Source: a virus
Reading direction: 5' to 3' (one strand)
IMG/VR virus record: IMGVR_UViG_3300033388_002964
Coordinates: 1 to 25,792 of that record
Length of the DNA stretch: 25,792 bases
Shown here: in pieces, positions 16,055 through 22,299 of the stretch
Layout: every line of letters begins with the position of its first letter
Numbering within the stretch: position 1 is the stretch's first letter
The notes under the pieces: model-generated
What the model was told of the DNA's origin: nothing
Seen by the model: only the letters and a program-made list of their open reading frames with translations
The model's database searches: none
Translations under genes and position numbers: made by a program

Positions 16055-16444
16055 TCATATTTTATAAATAAATTCTATTTGTATAAGATCTTCTATCTTA
16101 TAATCTGAATCACTTTTAGGATCATGATAATTATATTGACTCCCTTCACGTTCAAGTACAATCGCATGCTCATAATCTCTACCCTTTTTATGAAGAATCC
16201 CAATAGCCCTATAGTTTGTTTGTGATATATGAACTGGATATTTAATTGTCCCATTCTCCCATTCTATATCAAACATTATCCTTGCATACCCCAAACTTTC
16301 TAACCACTTATCATACTCCTGTATGTAGGTATTATTAATACCATCATCTTTCATATATTTATAAAATTCCGGTACTTCACTATAAGGAATATTTAATATT
16401 TCTGTAAGACATGCCTGTAGACAATCTTTTTCATGTTCTTGCAT
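16055..16444 (-). CDS. Papain-like (C39/NlpC-type) cysteine peptidase candidate between the terminase halves
   Basis: A 129-residue protein from the ATG at 16444 (GGAG 8 bp upstream). The N-terminus has Q2 and C8 in the papain spacing, within QEHEKDCLQACLTEILNIPYSEVP. A His follows at 93 (YEHAIVL) and an Asp at 108 (YHDPKSDS). This is the layout of a family of small phage and bacterial proteins of the type DCxxACxASxLxLPxxxVPxF ... HAVV ... xHDPHPxxxG, regarded as papain-like. Which Cys (8 or 12) would act is uncertain, and catalysis has not been shown in the family to my knowledge. It lies 35 bp after the terminase ATPase gene. Confidence 0.6.
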   Translation of the reverse strand: MQEHEKDCLQACLTEILNIPYSEVPEFYKYMKDDGINNTYIQEYDKWLESLGYARIMFDIEWENGTIKYPVHISQTNYRAIGILHKKGRDYEHAIVLEREGSQYNYHDPKSDSDYKIEDLIQIEFIYKI

Positions 16445-16479
16445 TTTCACAACTCCACCCCCTGAAATACCTTCATCCA

Positions 16480-17406
16480 TCATTTCCCCCATAAATCATC
16501 AAAAAAATCCACAACCTTTACCGCGGCTGATTGTACTTCTCCTGCTTCGTAATGCGCTGTAATATCATCTGTCATTGCTGACTCAATTAGTGACATTGAA
16601 AACATGCTCTCCTGGTCATCCATGAATTCACAACCGTATTCCCGGCGTACCCCAATAGGACCGATTGACAGTAATTCTTCATACAGCCAGTCTATCTCAT
16701 GCCGGGGAGAATAATAAGCTGATACACCTTTCTCTCTCCAGTAATCCACAAACTTCTTCTCAGGCATTGTCTCAACAAACTTATCATCAACCAGATCCCA
16801 TCTGGGCTTCACAAGTATTTTTTTCCAGATCGGATTCTTGGTCCATTCATTGTAAAAAAATCCCCTTTTCCCGAATGGAGTAGAAAGTAAAATAAGCTCC
16901 CCTTCTTTGTTTCCAGTCAACATTGGCCTGATAGCTTTATATGTTGCATCTTCCATCTGAGCTGCTTCATCCAGGATAATAGTCTTTGGTCCGGAATAAC
17001 CTCTTACACTCTTCTCAGTTCCCGGAAGTGCAATGATTCTTGAACCATTTCCAAACTCCTTCTCAAAAGCACTATCCTTACGCAAGAGGCTGTTAAGCTC
17101 CGGATCTGCTGCAATGTAGTCATTAACCTTCTTCATTGTCTCCTGTGACTGTTTTTCAGTGGGAGAGGTGATTATATTAAGTGACCTGGCATTGTACTTT
17201 GCTTTGTTGGTTGCCTTGCCAGCAACAACTGTGGATTTACCTGACTGTCTGGCGCAGAGTAGCATCATTCGCTTTACTCCGGGGTCCAGGGATTCATGCT
17301 GCCAATCAAACGGAGTTTCCGCTATGCTGGCAATATAAGCCGATGGATCTAATGCAGAAGATAGAGCATCAATCATTTGATCTAATAAGCTTGACTGCGT
17401 TAACAA
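16480..17406 (-). CDS. Terminase large subunit, ATPase half (separate gene)
   Basis: A 308-residue protein with the full packaging ATPase: Walker A CARQSGKST (about 51-59), Walker B TIILDEA (142-148) and the coupling motif LILLSTP (about 171-177), plus the end of the ATPase domain (REYGCEFMDDQESMFSMSLIESAM). Right after this, where an intact TerL would continue into the nuclease, it stops (VKVVDFFDDLWGK). It therefore lacks the nuclease domain, which is found as its own gene at 14901-15620. The start is uncertain: TTG at 17406 has AGGAGGG just before it; ATG at 17376 overlaps the TerS stop but has no binding site. Its partner upstream is the small terminase. Confidence 0.85.
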   Translation of the reverse strand: MLTQSSLLDQMIDALSSALDPSAYIASIAETPFDWQHESLDPGVKRMMLLCARQSGKSTVVAGKATNKAKYNARSLNIITSPTEKQSQETMKKVNDYIAADPELNSLLRKDSAFEKEFGNGSRIIALPGTEKSVRGYSGPKTIILDEAAQMEDATYKAIRPMLTGNKEGELILLSTPFGKRGFFYNEWTKNPIWKKILVKPRWDLVDDKFVETMPEKKFVDYWREKGVSAYYSPRHEIDWLYEELLSIGPIGVRREYGCEFMDDQESMFSMSLIESAMTDDITAHYEAGEVQSAAVKVVDFFDDLWGK

Positions 17407-18049
17407 TTTCCCTCCTGGTTTCCGGATGTGCAACTGTAATGTCTATGAGATTCTGAACTAATGTATTGAAAGCTGGCTGCAGGGTTAAATTCAGGGATAC
17501 ATTCTTGATATCTCCGTGAATACGTGCGAACAGTTCAAGCTGTTTGGAGAGTGTATTAGCAGCATTAAGAATGGTTCTTCGTGGATCTTCCTGCCGTGTT
17601 TCCAGGGTTATTGTGTGCATAGACCGGTCTTCCCCGGATGCCTTATCTTCCAGTTCTTTAATGAGTTGTTGCAAAGTACTCTTCCGCTTCCAGGACTTAT
17701 CACCTTCTCTTTCAATATAAGTAATCTTAACTTCATCAGCTCTTGGACCAAGATGCAGTTTATCAGGATCATCAGGATCTTGTAGATACTCTTCAGCAGC
17801 CTTTATCATCTTATCAGCAATACGGATATATGATTCCAACCGGTCCAAAAGATCAGAACCGCCTTGTAATTCTCGTGTTGCCTGGGCTTTAGATACCTGT
17901 GGAATAAGCTTCCCGGTCATATATCTTTGTAATGAAGCTTGCGAAAGTCCAAATTGCTTCGCTATAGTTCGGTAAGACTGACCCTTGATAAGTGCTTTAT
18001 CAATCTTGGCTTTATCGGGATGAAGAGATACTTCAGACTTTCTAGGCAT
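17369..18049 (-). CDS. Terminase small subunit candidate
   Basis: A 226-residue protein directly before the terminase ATPase. Residues about 12-45 form a helix-turn-helix (KIDKALIKGQSYRTIAKQFG then LSQASLQRYMTG), as in DNA-recognising small terminases. The middle is a charged helical region (about 68-150), and the C-terminal part (LNLTLQPAFNTLVQNLIDI, about 188-206) may be the oligomerisation or TerL-contact region. A transcriptional regulator is the alternative, but position and length favour TerS. ATG at 18049 has GAGG upstream and overlaps the YopX-like gene by 8 bp. Confidence 0.7.
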   Translation of the reverse strand: MPRKSEVSLHPDKAKIDKALIKGQSYRTIAKQFGLSQASLQRYMTGKLIPQVSKAQATRELQGGSDLLDRLESYIRIADKMIKAAEEYLQDPDDPDKLHLGPRADEVKITYIEREGDKSWKRKSTLQQLIKELEDKASGEDRSMHTITLETRQEDPRRTILNAANTLSKQLELFARIHGDIKNVSLNLTLQPAFNTLVQNLIDITVAHPETRREIVNAVKLIRSND

Positions 18050-18383
18050 TTGTATCCTCGTGAATGTTGTTGTAAATATTAAAATGTTCTGGGATTTTTT
18101 GGAAATTATCTATAACGCCTTGTTGTATCATCCACCCGTCATTATGCCATACAATTATCCAACCATCCCAACCAGCAGCAGCAACAATATCCCCTGCATA
18201 ACATTTCTGACCCTTACCATCACTTCTTCCAGTGTATTGCTCTTCAGAGCCGGGAATTAGTTCACCGTAATATCTGCCATTTTTGGAAAACCAAACTCCA
18301 TCCAATCCTCTCATATATACAAAGATACCTCCATGACCTTTATCATGACCATTCATTCTTGCTCTAAATCTAATCTCTCTCAT
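18042..18383 (-). CDS. YopX-family phage protein
   Basis: A 113-residue protein with the YopX layout: start MREIRFRAR, central EEQYTGRSDGKGQKCYAGDIV (usual form QYTGLKDKNGKEIYEGDIV), a beta segment (WDGWIIVWHNDGWMI), and end FNIYNNIHED (usual form VIGNIYENPE). YopX proteins are common in phages; their function is not known. The start at 18383 (GAGGATGAGGAAG before it) fits the family N-terminus; the gene overlaps the small acidic gene before it by 14 bp. Confidence 0.8.
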   Translation of the reverse strand: MREIRFRARMNGHDKGHGGIFVYMRGLDGVWFSKNGRYYGELIPGSEEQYTGRSDGKGQKCYAGDIVAAAGWDGWIIVWHNDGWMIQQGVIDNFQKIPEHFNIYNNIHEDTNA

Positions 18384-18465
18384 CTTCCTCATCCTCCTCA
18401 ATTTCCAGAGCCTCTTCAACAGCTTCCAGTTCTTCTTCTGATAGATCTATACCGTAGTTACTCAT
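18370..18465 (-). CDS. 31-residue acidic peptide
   Basis: A small frame from ATG 18465 overlapping the stop of the membrane gene before it (ATGA) and ending within the YopX-family start region. Nearly half of its residues are Glu or Asp (for example LSEEELEAVEEALEIEEDEE). No family is recognised. The overlap at the start and the fill of an otherwise empty gap support a real gene, but so short a frame may be chance. Confidence 0.5.
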   Translation of the reverse strand: MSNYGIDLSEEELEAVEEALEIEEDEEDERD

Positions 18466-18695
18466 GGCTTATCCCTGAATAGCACAACAAACCTGGAAGC
18501 ATCATCCTTATTAGGAAGAAAGATTGCTCCTGGAATACATAATAATCCAATATAAGTCCACCATGCAGGACTGCCTTTTCCATCCATTGCACAACCCATC
18601 CACCAGAGCCCCATTATTAAAGTCAATGCAACAGCTATCCCTACTAATAACCACTTAAGTTTCGGTAATAGATATTTCATCTGATCTTCTGTCAT
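18462..18695 (-). CDS. Small two-span membrane protein
   Basis: A 77-residue protein from ATG 18695, preceded by GGGGAGGAAGA; an upstream ATG (18722) lacks a site. It has two hydrophobic segments (about 14-36 and about 47-62) separated by a short loop with DGKGSPAWW, and a charged C-terminus. No family recognised. Neighbours include other tiny membrane proteins, a common group in this part of phage genomes. Confidence 0.6.
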   Translation of the reverse strand: MTEDQMKYLLPKLKWLLVGIAVALTLIMGLWWMGCAMDGKGSPAWWTYIGLLCIPGAIFLPNKDDASRFVVLFRDKP

Positions 18696-18774
18696 TCTTC
18701 CTCCCCGGATAATTATCAACAACTTTCATAATAGACCAGATAACTATACCTAATAGTATTAATATAAATATCAT
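18655..18774 (-). CDS. 39-residue single-span membrane peptide
   Basis: ATG 18774 starts a hydrophobic segment (MIFILILLGIVIWSIM) followed by a polar, Arg/Asp/Glu-rich tail of 22 residues. It begins 6 bp after the stop of the 53-residue gene and overlaps the next gene by 41 bp in another frame. Small N-in/C-out or N-out/C-in peptides of this form are common in phages. No clear ribosome binding site, so confidence is moderate. Confidence 0.45.
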   Translation of the reverse strand: MIFILILLGIVIWSIMKVVDNYPGRKNDRRSDEISITET

Positions 18775-18779
18775 AGTTG

Positions 18780-18941
18780 CTAATCCTTTACATAAACACT
18801 ATGCTCACACTGTCCAAAAGTGTTCATCTTCTCTGCCATTTCATCTTCTGTTAATCCTTCTATCTGGTCCAGGGCATATAGTTGCCATTCCGGGACTTCT
18901 ACTCTTAAAAGTTTTTTCATCTCTCTTAATGTTATATTCAT
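18780..18941 (-). CDS. 53-residue protein
   Basis: ATG 18941 begins 3 bp after the stop of the membrane gene before it. The product is mostly helical and charged (MNITLREMKKLLRVEVPEWQ at the start) with one Cys near the end. No family recognised. It fills the space between two membrane-peptide genes, and its frame is not broken by any other gene. Confidence 0.5.
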   Translation of the reverse strand: MNITLREMKKLLRVEVPEWQLYALDQIEGLTEDEMAEKMNTFGQCEHSVYVKD

Positions 18942-18944
18942 AAT

Positions 18945-19154
18945 TTATTTAAATACCCCCATTAATACTAATCCCCGGAAAATTAACGACAAACTTATCA
19001 TTACCGCAGATAGTATTAATAAAACATTAGAGGCATCTTTGTTAGTATCAGTAAGTTTTCCATCTGTATAAAAATTAGTAACTCGCTTCTCCCTTACAAC
19101 ACAGAAATGGTAAAATCTACCAAATATCATTACCCATTCATTCCTTAATATCAT
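18945..19154 (-). CDS. Small membrane-anchored protein
   Basis: A 69-residue protein from ATG 19154, which overlaps the previous stop (ATGA) and has GGAGG 4 bp upstream. The N-terminal 38 residues are polar and basic; the C-terminal part (about 41-66) is one long hydrophobic span ending in VFK. It looks like a tail-anchored protein. No family recognised. Confidence 0.55.
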   Translation of the reverse strand: MILRNEWVMIFGRFYHFCVVREKRVTNFYTDGKLTDTNKDASNVLLILSAVMISLSLIFRGLVLMGVFK

Positions 19155-19519
19155 AACTCCTCCAGTGCGCCATTGCACATATCTTCATAAGTCATTTCCA
19201 TAAGCTTATTAAATATAAGCTCTTCATCATCATCATATCTGGTTAATACTTCATGAGCATTTTTTACTATTTCACGTTCTGTTGCAAGTATATAATTTAC
19301 CTTTCTGACTGGTACATCTTCAAAGATACCATGAGGCATCTGACTAAAAGCTTTCAGTTTCTCTATTGATGCTAAATCAGTTAAATATTCTTTCTGGCGT
19401 TGCTGCACTGCATTTGCTGTCATGCGCTGTTGCTGTTGAGCTTTAATGCGCTGATTATTCATTGTGGCAATCTCTCTCAAGTTTGTTTCAGTTCCATCAA
19501 AATCAATTAAATTTACCAT
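19151..19519 (-). CDS. Unrecognised 122-residue protein
   Basis: A soluble, helical protein. The first 45 residues include a Gln-rich helix (MNNQRIKAQQQQRMTANAVQQ around 20-40), and the remainder is acidic with YDDDEELIFNKLMEMTYEDM near the C-terminus. No zinc or membrane motif. It ends with an ATGA overlap to the tail-anchored protein. No function can be assigned. Confidence 0.6.
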   Translation of the reverse strand: MVNLIDFDGTETNLREIATMNNQRIKAQQQQRMTANAVQQRQKEYLTDLASIEKLKAFSQMPHGIFEDVPVRKVNYILATEREIVKNAHEVLTRYDDDEELIFNKLMEMTYEDMCNGALEEL

Positions 19520-19521
19520 CC

Positions 19522-19761
19522 CTATATCCCGTAAAAGTTTCTTAATCTAAAAGATAATGAGTCCCTGGGAGTATCGGCAACTATTAAACCTATTCTGTAG
19601 ATTTCTTTTACAGCCAGGTTCTTCTCTTCTTTTACAGCTTTGTATTTCTTTTGAAGCTTTTGAGTACTGTTCATTAGTTTATCCTGGAGCTTCCCTGCTT
19701 CCATAAAACATGTCTGACAGTTACTTGCTTTTAATTGTTTCTTACATCCTTCACATTTCAT
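19522..19761 (-). CDS. Small zinc-binding coiled-coil protein
   Basis: A 79-residue protein with CEGC (3-6) and CQTC (15-18), a compact zinc knuckle, followed by a Lys/Glu-rich helix (about 22-52). ATG 19761 follows AGGAGAATAAAAAGAT. Its stop lies 2 bp before the next gene. The zinc knuckle plus coiled coil is seen in many uncharacterised phage proteins; no family is recognised. Confidence 0.6.
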   Translation of the reverse strand: MKCEGCKKQLKASNCQTCFMEAGKLQDKLMNSTQKLQKKYKAVKEEKNLAVKEIYRIGLIVADTPRDSLSFRLRNFYGI

Positions 19762-19767
19762 ATCTTT

Positions 19768-20181
19768 TTATTCTCCTCTGGATCTTATGGCTTCTGCGCT
19801 CAGATAAAATGCTGTAGATTGACCATATAACTGATTCCTACTTCCTATCATGCCAGGGTCCATATCATCAGCCTCTTTACGTGTTCGGTCACTTTCCTTT
19901 ATGTATAATTCTCTTAAAGCTTCCCTCTCATCCTCCACTATGTCCGACGCAATTCTCATAGTATTACAGATAAAATTCTCATAATACAAAATAAGGTCTC
20001 TCTGCTCCTGCATCTCGGATTCTGTGTATACTGTTATTTTGCCTTGATCACAATCAGGACAGTCAATCAAACCATCTATACAATCATAACAGGCTGACAT
20101 AGAATCAATCCAATGTGATTCATGAGGACAATCTGTTTCGCCTGTTCCCTCACACTCAGGGCAATCAATCTGTGTTGGCAT
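19768..20181 (-). CDS. DnaJ-type zinc-finger protein
   Basis: A 137-residue protein from ATG 20181 (AGGAG 7 bp upstream). The N-terminal 45 residues hold CPECEGTGETDC, then CYDC and CPDCDQGK, the CxxCxGxG-type repeats of DnaJ zinc fingers without a J domain. The remainder is a charged helical region (about 55-125). In phages such proteins often lie in the early accessory cluster; their role is not known. Its start follows the previous stop by 2 bp. Confidence 0.65.
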   Translation of the reverse strand: MPTQIDCPECEGTGETDCPHESHWIDSMSACYDCIDGLIDCPDCDQGKITVYTESEMQEQRDLILYYENFICNTMRIASDIVEDEREALRELYIKESDRTRKEADDMDPGMIGSRNQLYGQSTAFYLSAEAIRSRGE

Positions 20182-20183
20182 CT

Positions 20184-20420
20184 TTAGGCTCCTGTTCTCA
20201 TGATCTTCTGTGATCTGAAATGTAAACCAGGATGAAGTAACCATTTAATTGATTTTGGTTTATTCGCATAGAGTGCCCAATGCCATGTGATACTGTCTAA
20301 AGGATGACAGCTGCATACTACTATAGCATATTCGCTCTTACCTTCATTTCCAGATACCGGTCGAGGTTTTAAGTTCAACCCCAATATATAAGCAGCTATT
20401 CTTAATATGTATCCCTTCAC
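20184..20420 (-). CDS. Unrecognised 78-residue protein (GTG start)
   Basis: The frame is open further upstream, but the start is set by GTG 20420: GGGAGG lies 5 bp before it and it overlaps the stop of the 36-residue membrane peptide (GTGA). The product begins with a hydrophobic-basic helix (KGYILRIAAYILGLNLKPRP), followed by YAIVVCSCHP and a Trp-rich, basic C-terminal half. No family recognised. Confidence 0.5.
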   Translation of the reverse strand: MKGYILRIAAYILGLNLKPRPVSGNEGKSEYAIVVCSCHPLDSITWHWALYANKPKSIKWLLHPGLHFRSQKIMRTGA

Positions 20421-20527
20421 TCTCTCCTCCCTTTCCATCTCCCTACTATATAAACAATCACTAAGGTTACAACTACCACTGCGGATATGATTACTGATAT
20501 TATACAGATTAGTTTTAGTGGGTTCAT
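20417..20527 (-). CDS. 36-residue single-span membrane peptide
   Basis: ATG 20527 overlaps the stop of the preceding gene (ATGA), and the stop overlaps the GTG of the next (GTGA). One hydrophobic span of about 24 residues, starting at LKLICIISVII, is followed by a basic end (GRWKGRRE). The double overlap and the clean membrane-anchor shape argue for a real gene of the holin-like-size or small-anchor kind, but there is no functional motif. Confidence 0.6.
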   Translation of the reverse strand: MNPLKLICIISVIISAVVVVTLVIVYIVGRWKGRRE

Positions 20528-20892
20528 TTTGTTTGCTCCCATACATATTCCAGGGCGGCTTCTTTGGCTCTATCAGGACTCTTGGATAACCCATATGTTG
20601 TCTGCTGTTCGCCCCACTTATCAAAAACCTGACAACCTAAGTGATCTTGTTGAATCCTAAACTGTTTATTATTATGCCAGTATTCCCGATTCACACTCTC
20701 AATAGCTCTTTGAAGGAGTAAGGACATAATAGAATTATGAAACTCTTGCGGTTGAGTGTCTAAAAATCTTAGATTATACCCTGCCACAAAAGGAGTGTGA
20801 AGATAATAATGTTTTTCTTCATTGTGAAAATATTCCTCTATTTCAAACCCTTCGGCCTTCTCAACCATCCACTTGATAAAATCAATATTCAT
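20524..20892 (-). CDS. Unrecognised 122-residue phage protein
   Basis: A soluble protein starting MNIDFIKWMVEKAEGFEIEE, with a beta-rich middle (HYYLHTPFV) and a C-terminal segment GLSKSPDRAKEAALEYVWEQ. The pattern of a helix, beta segment and terminal 'AKxxALEYV' helix occurs in uncharacterised phage proteins. It overlaps the Lar-domain gene (ATGA) and the membrane-peptide gene (ATGA). No function can be assigned. Confidence 0.6.
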   Translation of the reverse strand: MNIDFIKWMVEKAEGFEIEEYFHNEEKHYYLHTPFVAGYNLRFLDTQPQEFHNSIMSLLLQRAIESVNREYWHNNKQFRIQQDHLGCQVFDKWGEQQTTYGLSKSPDRAKEAALEYVWEQTK

Positions 20893-21422
20893 CCTGATAC
20901 CTCCGGAGGGGCTGGTTTAGCCGTTTGAACTATATTCGGATTTAATGCAGCTCCCAAATCTTCAAAGAGGCTGGTTTTATTCTGTTTATTCCGATCATTC
21001 ACGAATGGTTCCGGGATTATATATAGCATCCAAGCGGTTATTTTTGTACTTGTATTTTCATAATCACCCTGAAGCATGAAAAAAGGTTTTTCATCTTCTG
21101 TTACAGCTTCAAATCCTTCATCTAAAGGATTGTACCATGTTAATACTTCGACCCATGTCCCAGTAATATTCTCTAATGTACAGTAGAATTGATTCCCGTC
21201 TTGATTCAGTTCCGGCAACCGATCATCAACACTTATCCATTCAGGTGTTCGGGTGTTCCATGCTTTGACAGCCTCATCCATAAAATCATATGTTCCTGAT
21301 GTTGCACCACATCCTAAGCACTCTACATAGTATTCGGACGAAGCGGCATTTGTCGGCTCTGGATTTGGATTCTGGAATTCCGCATCACTTCCACAAAACG
21401 GACATGCTTTTAATTCATTCAT
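20889..21422 (-). CDS. Lar-type zinc domain fused to DUF551 domain
   Basis: A 177-residue protein from ATG 21422. The longer upstream frame only shadows the gene before it. Residues 5-60 form a Lar/restriction-alleviation-type zinc ribbon: ACPFCGSDAEF, then VECLGCGA and the ending AVKAWNTR. Residues about 61-145 match the DUF551 pattern (EWISVDDRLPE ... VEVLTWYNP ... ITAWMLYI, usual form WISVxxxLPExxxxVLVxxxxxVTHWMPLP). Lar-type proteins of lambda-like elements reduce the effect of host type I restriction; that role is known for the Rac prophage protein, not for this one. The gene overlaps the zinc ribbon before it by 8 bp. Confidence 0.75.
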   Translation of the reverse strand: MNELKACPFCGSDAEFQNPNPEPTNAASSEYYVECLGCGATSGTYDFMDEAVKAWNTRTPEWISVDDRLPELNQDGNQFYCTLENITGTWVEVLTWYNPLDEGFEAVTEDEKPFFMLQGDYENTSTKITAWMLYIIPEPFVNDRNKQNKTSLFEDLGAALNPNIVQTAKPAPPEVSG

Positions 21423-21597
21423 CAGTTGTCTCCTTATCACAGATAATTTGACCTTTTTCATTAGTAGGCAAGACATCACCTGTTTTTTTATCAAAGAATG
21501 TACCACAGCCCTGCTCTGTACATCGTATGTAATAATAATCATATAAAGATTTATGATAGACACTACCACATTTAGGACACTTTATTGTTTGGCTCAT
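21415..21597 (-). CDS. 60-residue zinc-ribbon protein
   Basis: ATG 21597 overlaps the previous stop (TGATG). The protein has CPKC at 7-10 and CTEQGC near 26-31, consistent with one zinc ribbon, followed by a polar tail. No family is recognised beyond that. It sits between two other Cys-rich genes. Confidence 0.6.
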   Translation of the reverse strand: MSQTIKCPKCGSVYHKSLYDYYYIRCTEQGCGTFFDKKTGDVLPTNEKGQIICDKETTDE

Positions 21598-21827
21598 CAC
21601 TCATCGTCCTTTAGGGCTTTAAAATTATTACATGCAAATAGTCTCCCAACAGGCTCATATGGTGTTCCTCTGCCGTAACATCGCAAATGATCAAAACTTG
21701 TAGACTGGGCATGTTTGCAAACACCACACGTCCTCAGCTTCTTATTCTCTGCCTCAAGCTTAACTATTCTATCCTGTAATTCATGCCGGGATTCCATAGC
21801 TAATTCTGTAATTGTTGTTTCATCCAT
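21597..21827 (-). CDS. Coiled-coil and Cys-motif protein
   Basis: A 76-residue protein; ATG 21827 (a GTG lies just before it) follows AGGATGGTGA. The N-terminal helix (about 5-33) is a coiled coil ending AENKKLRTC. CGVC (about 33-36) with further Cys at about 50 and 66 could bind a metal. It shares a 20-bp sequence, coding for the same coiled-coil residues, with the gene just upstream. Confidence 0.6.
   Translation of the reverse strand: MDETTITELAMESRHELQDRIVKLEAENKKLRTCGVCKHAQSTSFDHLRCYGRGTPYEPVGRLFACNNFKALKDDE
21735..21754 (-). repeat. 20-bp repeat, copy 2 (codes for AENKKL in the coiled coil)
   Basis: Identical to 21880-21899, and read in the same codon frame in both genes. The repeat codes for part of a coiled-coil helix; see the finding on the duplicated segment. 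Confidence 0.8.
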
Positions 21828-21840
21828 CACTCACCATCCT

Positions 21841-22200
21841 TTACACATTCTCTAAATAGCATTCTTCCAGCTTTTCTCCCAGCTTCTTATTCTCTGCCTT
21901 GAGTTCTTCATTTTCACCCACCAGAGCTGCAATCTCTTCCTGCCAGTCATCCATGATTCCTGATTTGTTTTTGATTATGTTCTCAAGATCGGCAATCCTC
22001 TCCTGATGTGCTGTTAGTTCCTTGGGTATTCTCATGTCGTAATAAAAATATTCACCCCCAATATCCCATCCATCGTCACATTTTACCAAAGGGAGATTAT
22101 GAAAGTCTGATTTTGTATACGATTGCCAATAGTCTGCGACATTTATCCATATCTCTATAGATTGTCCATCATTCCACGCTTGTATGATTTTATCACTCAT
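21841..22200 (-). CDS. Unrecognised protein with C-terminal coiled coil
   Basis: A 119-residue protein from ATG 22200, which has TTGGAGGATACA upstream. The frame is open 14 codons further to a GTG, but that part lies in the tRNA-like element and is not used. The N-terminal half (about 1-60) is a beta-rich domain with several Trp (NVADYWQSY, CDDGWDIGGEYFYYD), seen in uncharacterised phage proteins. The second half (about 60-115) is a coiled coil with ELKAENKKLGEKLEE. No function assigned. Confidence 0.65.
   Translation of the reverse strand: MSDKIIQAWNDGQSIEIWINVADYWQSYTKSDFHNLPLVKCDDGWDIGGEYFYYDMRIPKELTAHQERIADLENIIKNKSGIMDDWQEEIAALVGENEELKAENKKLGEKLEECYLENV
21880..21899 (-). repeat. 20-bp repeat, copy 1 (codes for AENKKL)
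   Basis: Identical to 21735-21754; the distance between copies is 145 bp. Confidence 0.8.
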
Positions 22201-22233
22201 TGTATCCTCCAAAAACTCACCTACATTCGTTTT

Positions 22234-22294
22234 TACCAGCACGAGGGTTTGAACCTCTTAGGCTTCACACATTGTCTCAGTGTTCCCTGCTGGT
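22234..22294 (-). ncRNA. tRNA-like element without a D-arm (61 nt)
   Basis: On the minus strand, ACCAGCA and TGCTGGT pair as a perfect 7-bp acceptor-type stem. The T-arm is nearly canonical: GAGG-TTCAAAC-CCTC, with the invariant GTTC and the A at position 58. The middle holds a 4-bp stem ACAC/GTGT whose 9-nt loop contains GAGACAA; position 33 would be A instead of U. Only four bases (GGGA) lie where the D-arm should be, so it is not a standard tRNA. No CCA is encoded. It fits exactly between the ribbon-helix-helix gene and the next coding start. It could be a tRNA remnant, a mimic or a processing signal. Confidence 0.45.
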
Positions 22295-22299
22295 ACTTT

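Noticed and set aside
15620-16480. Intron or intein joining the two terminase halves
   Set aside because: Both halves have proper stop or start signals with ribosome binding sites, the interval holds two ordinary genes, and I see no homing endonuclease or intein splice motifs. A full intron fold was not computed.
20184-20624. 146-residue reading of the gene upstream of the DnaJ-type protein
   Set aside because: The first 68 codons run through the previous gene and the 36-residue membrane peptide. The GTG at 20420 with GGGAGG is the better start.
21423-21569. N-terminal extension of the Lar/DUF551 gene
   Set aside because: It is the shadow of the 60-residue zinc-ribbon gene; the family start is at 21422.
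22201-22242. GTG start for the coiled-coil gene inside the tRNA-like element
   Set aside because: ATG 22200 has a strong GGAGG site; the GTG has none.
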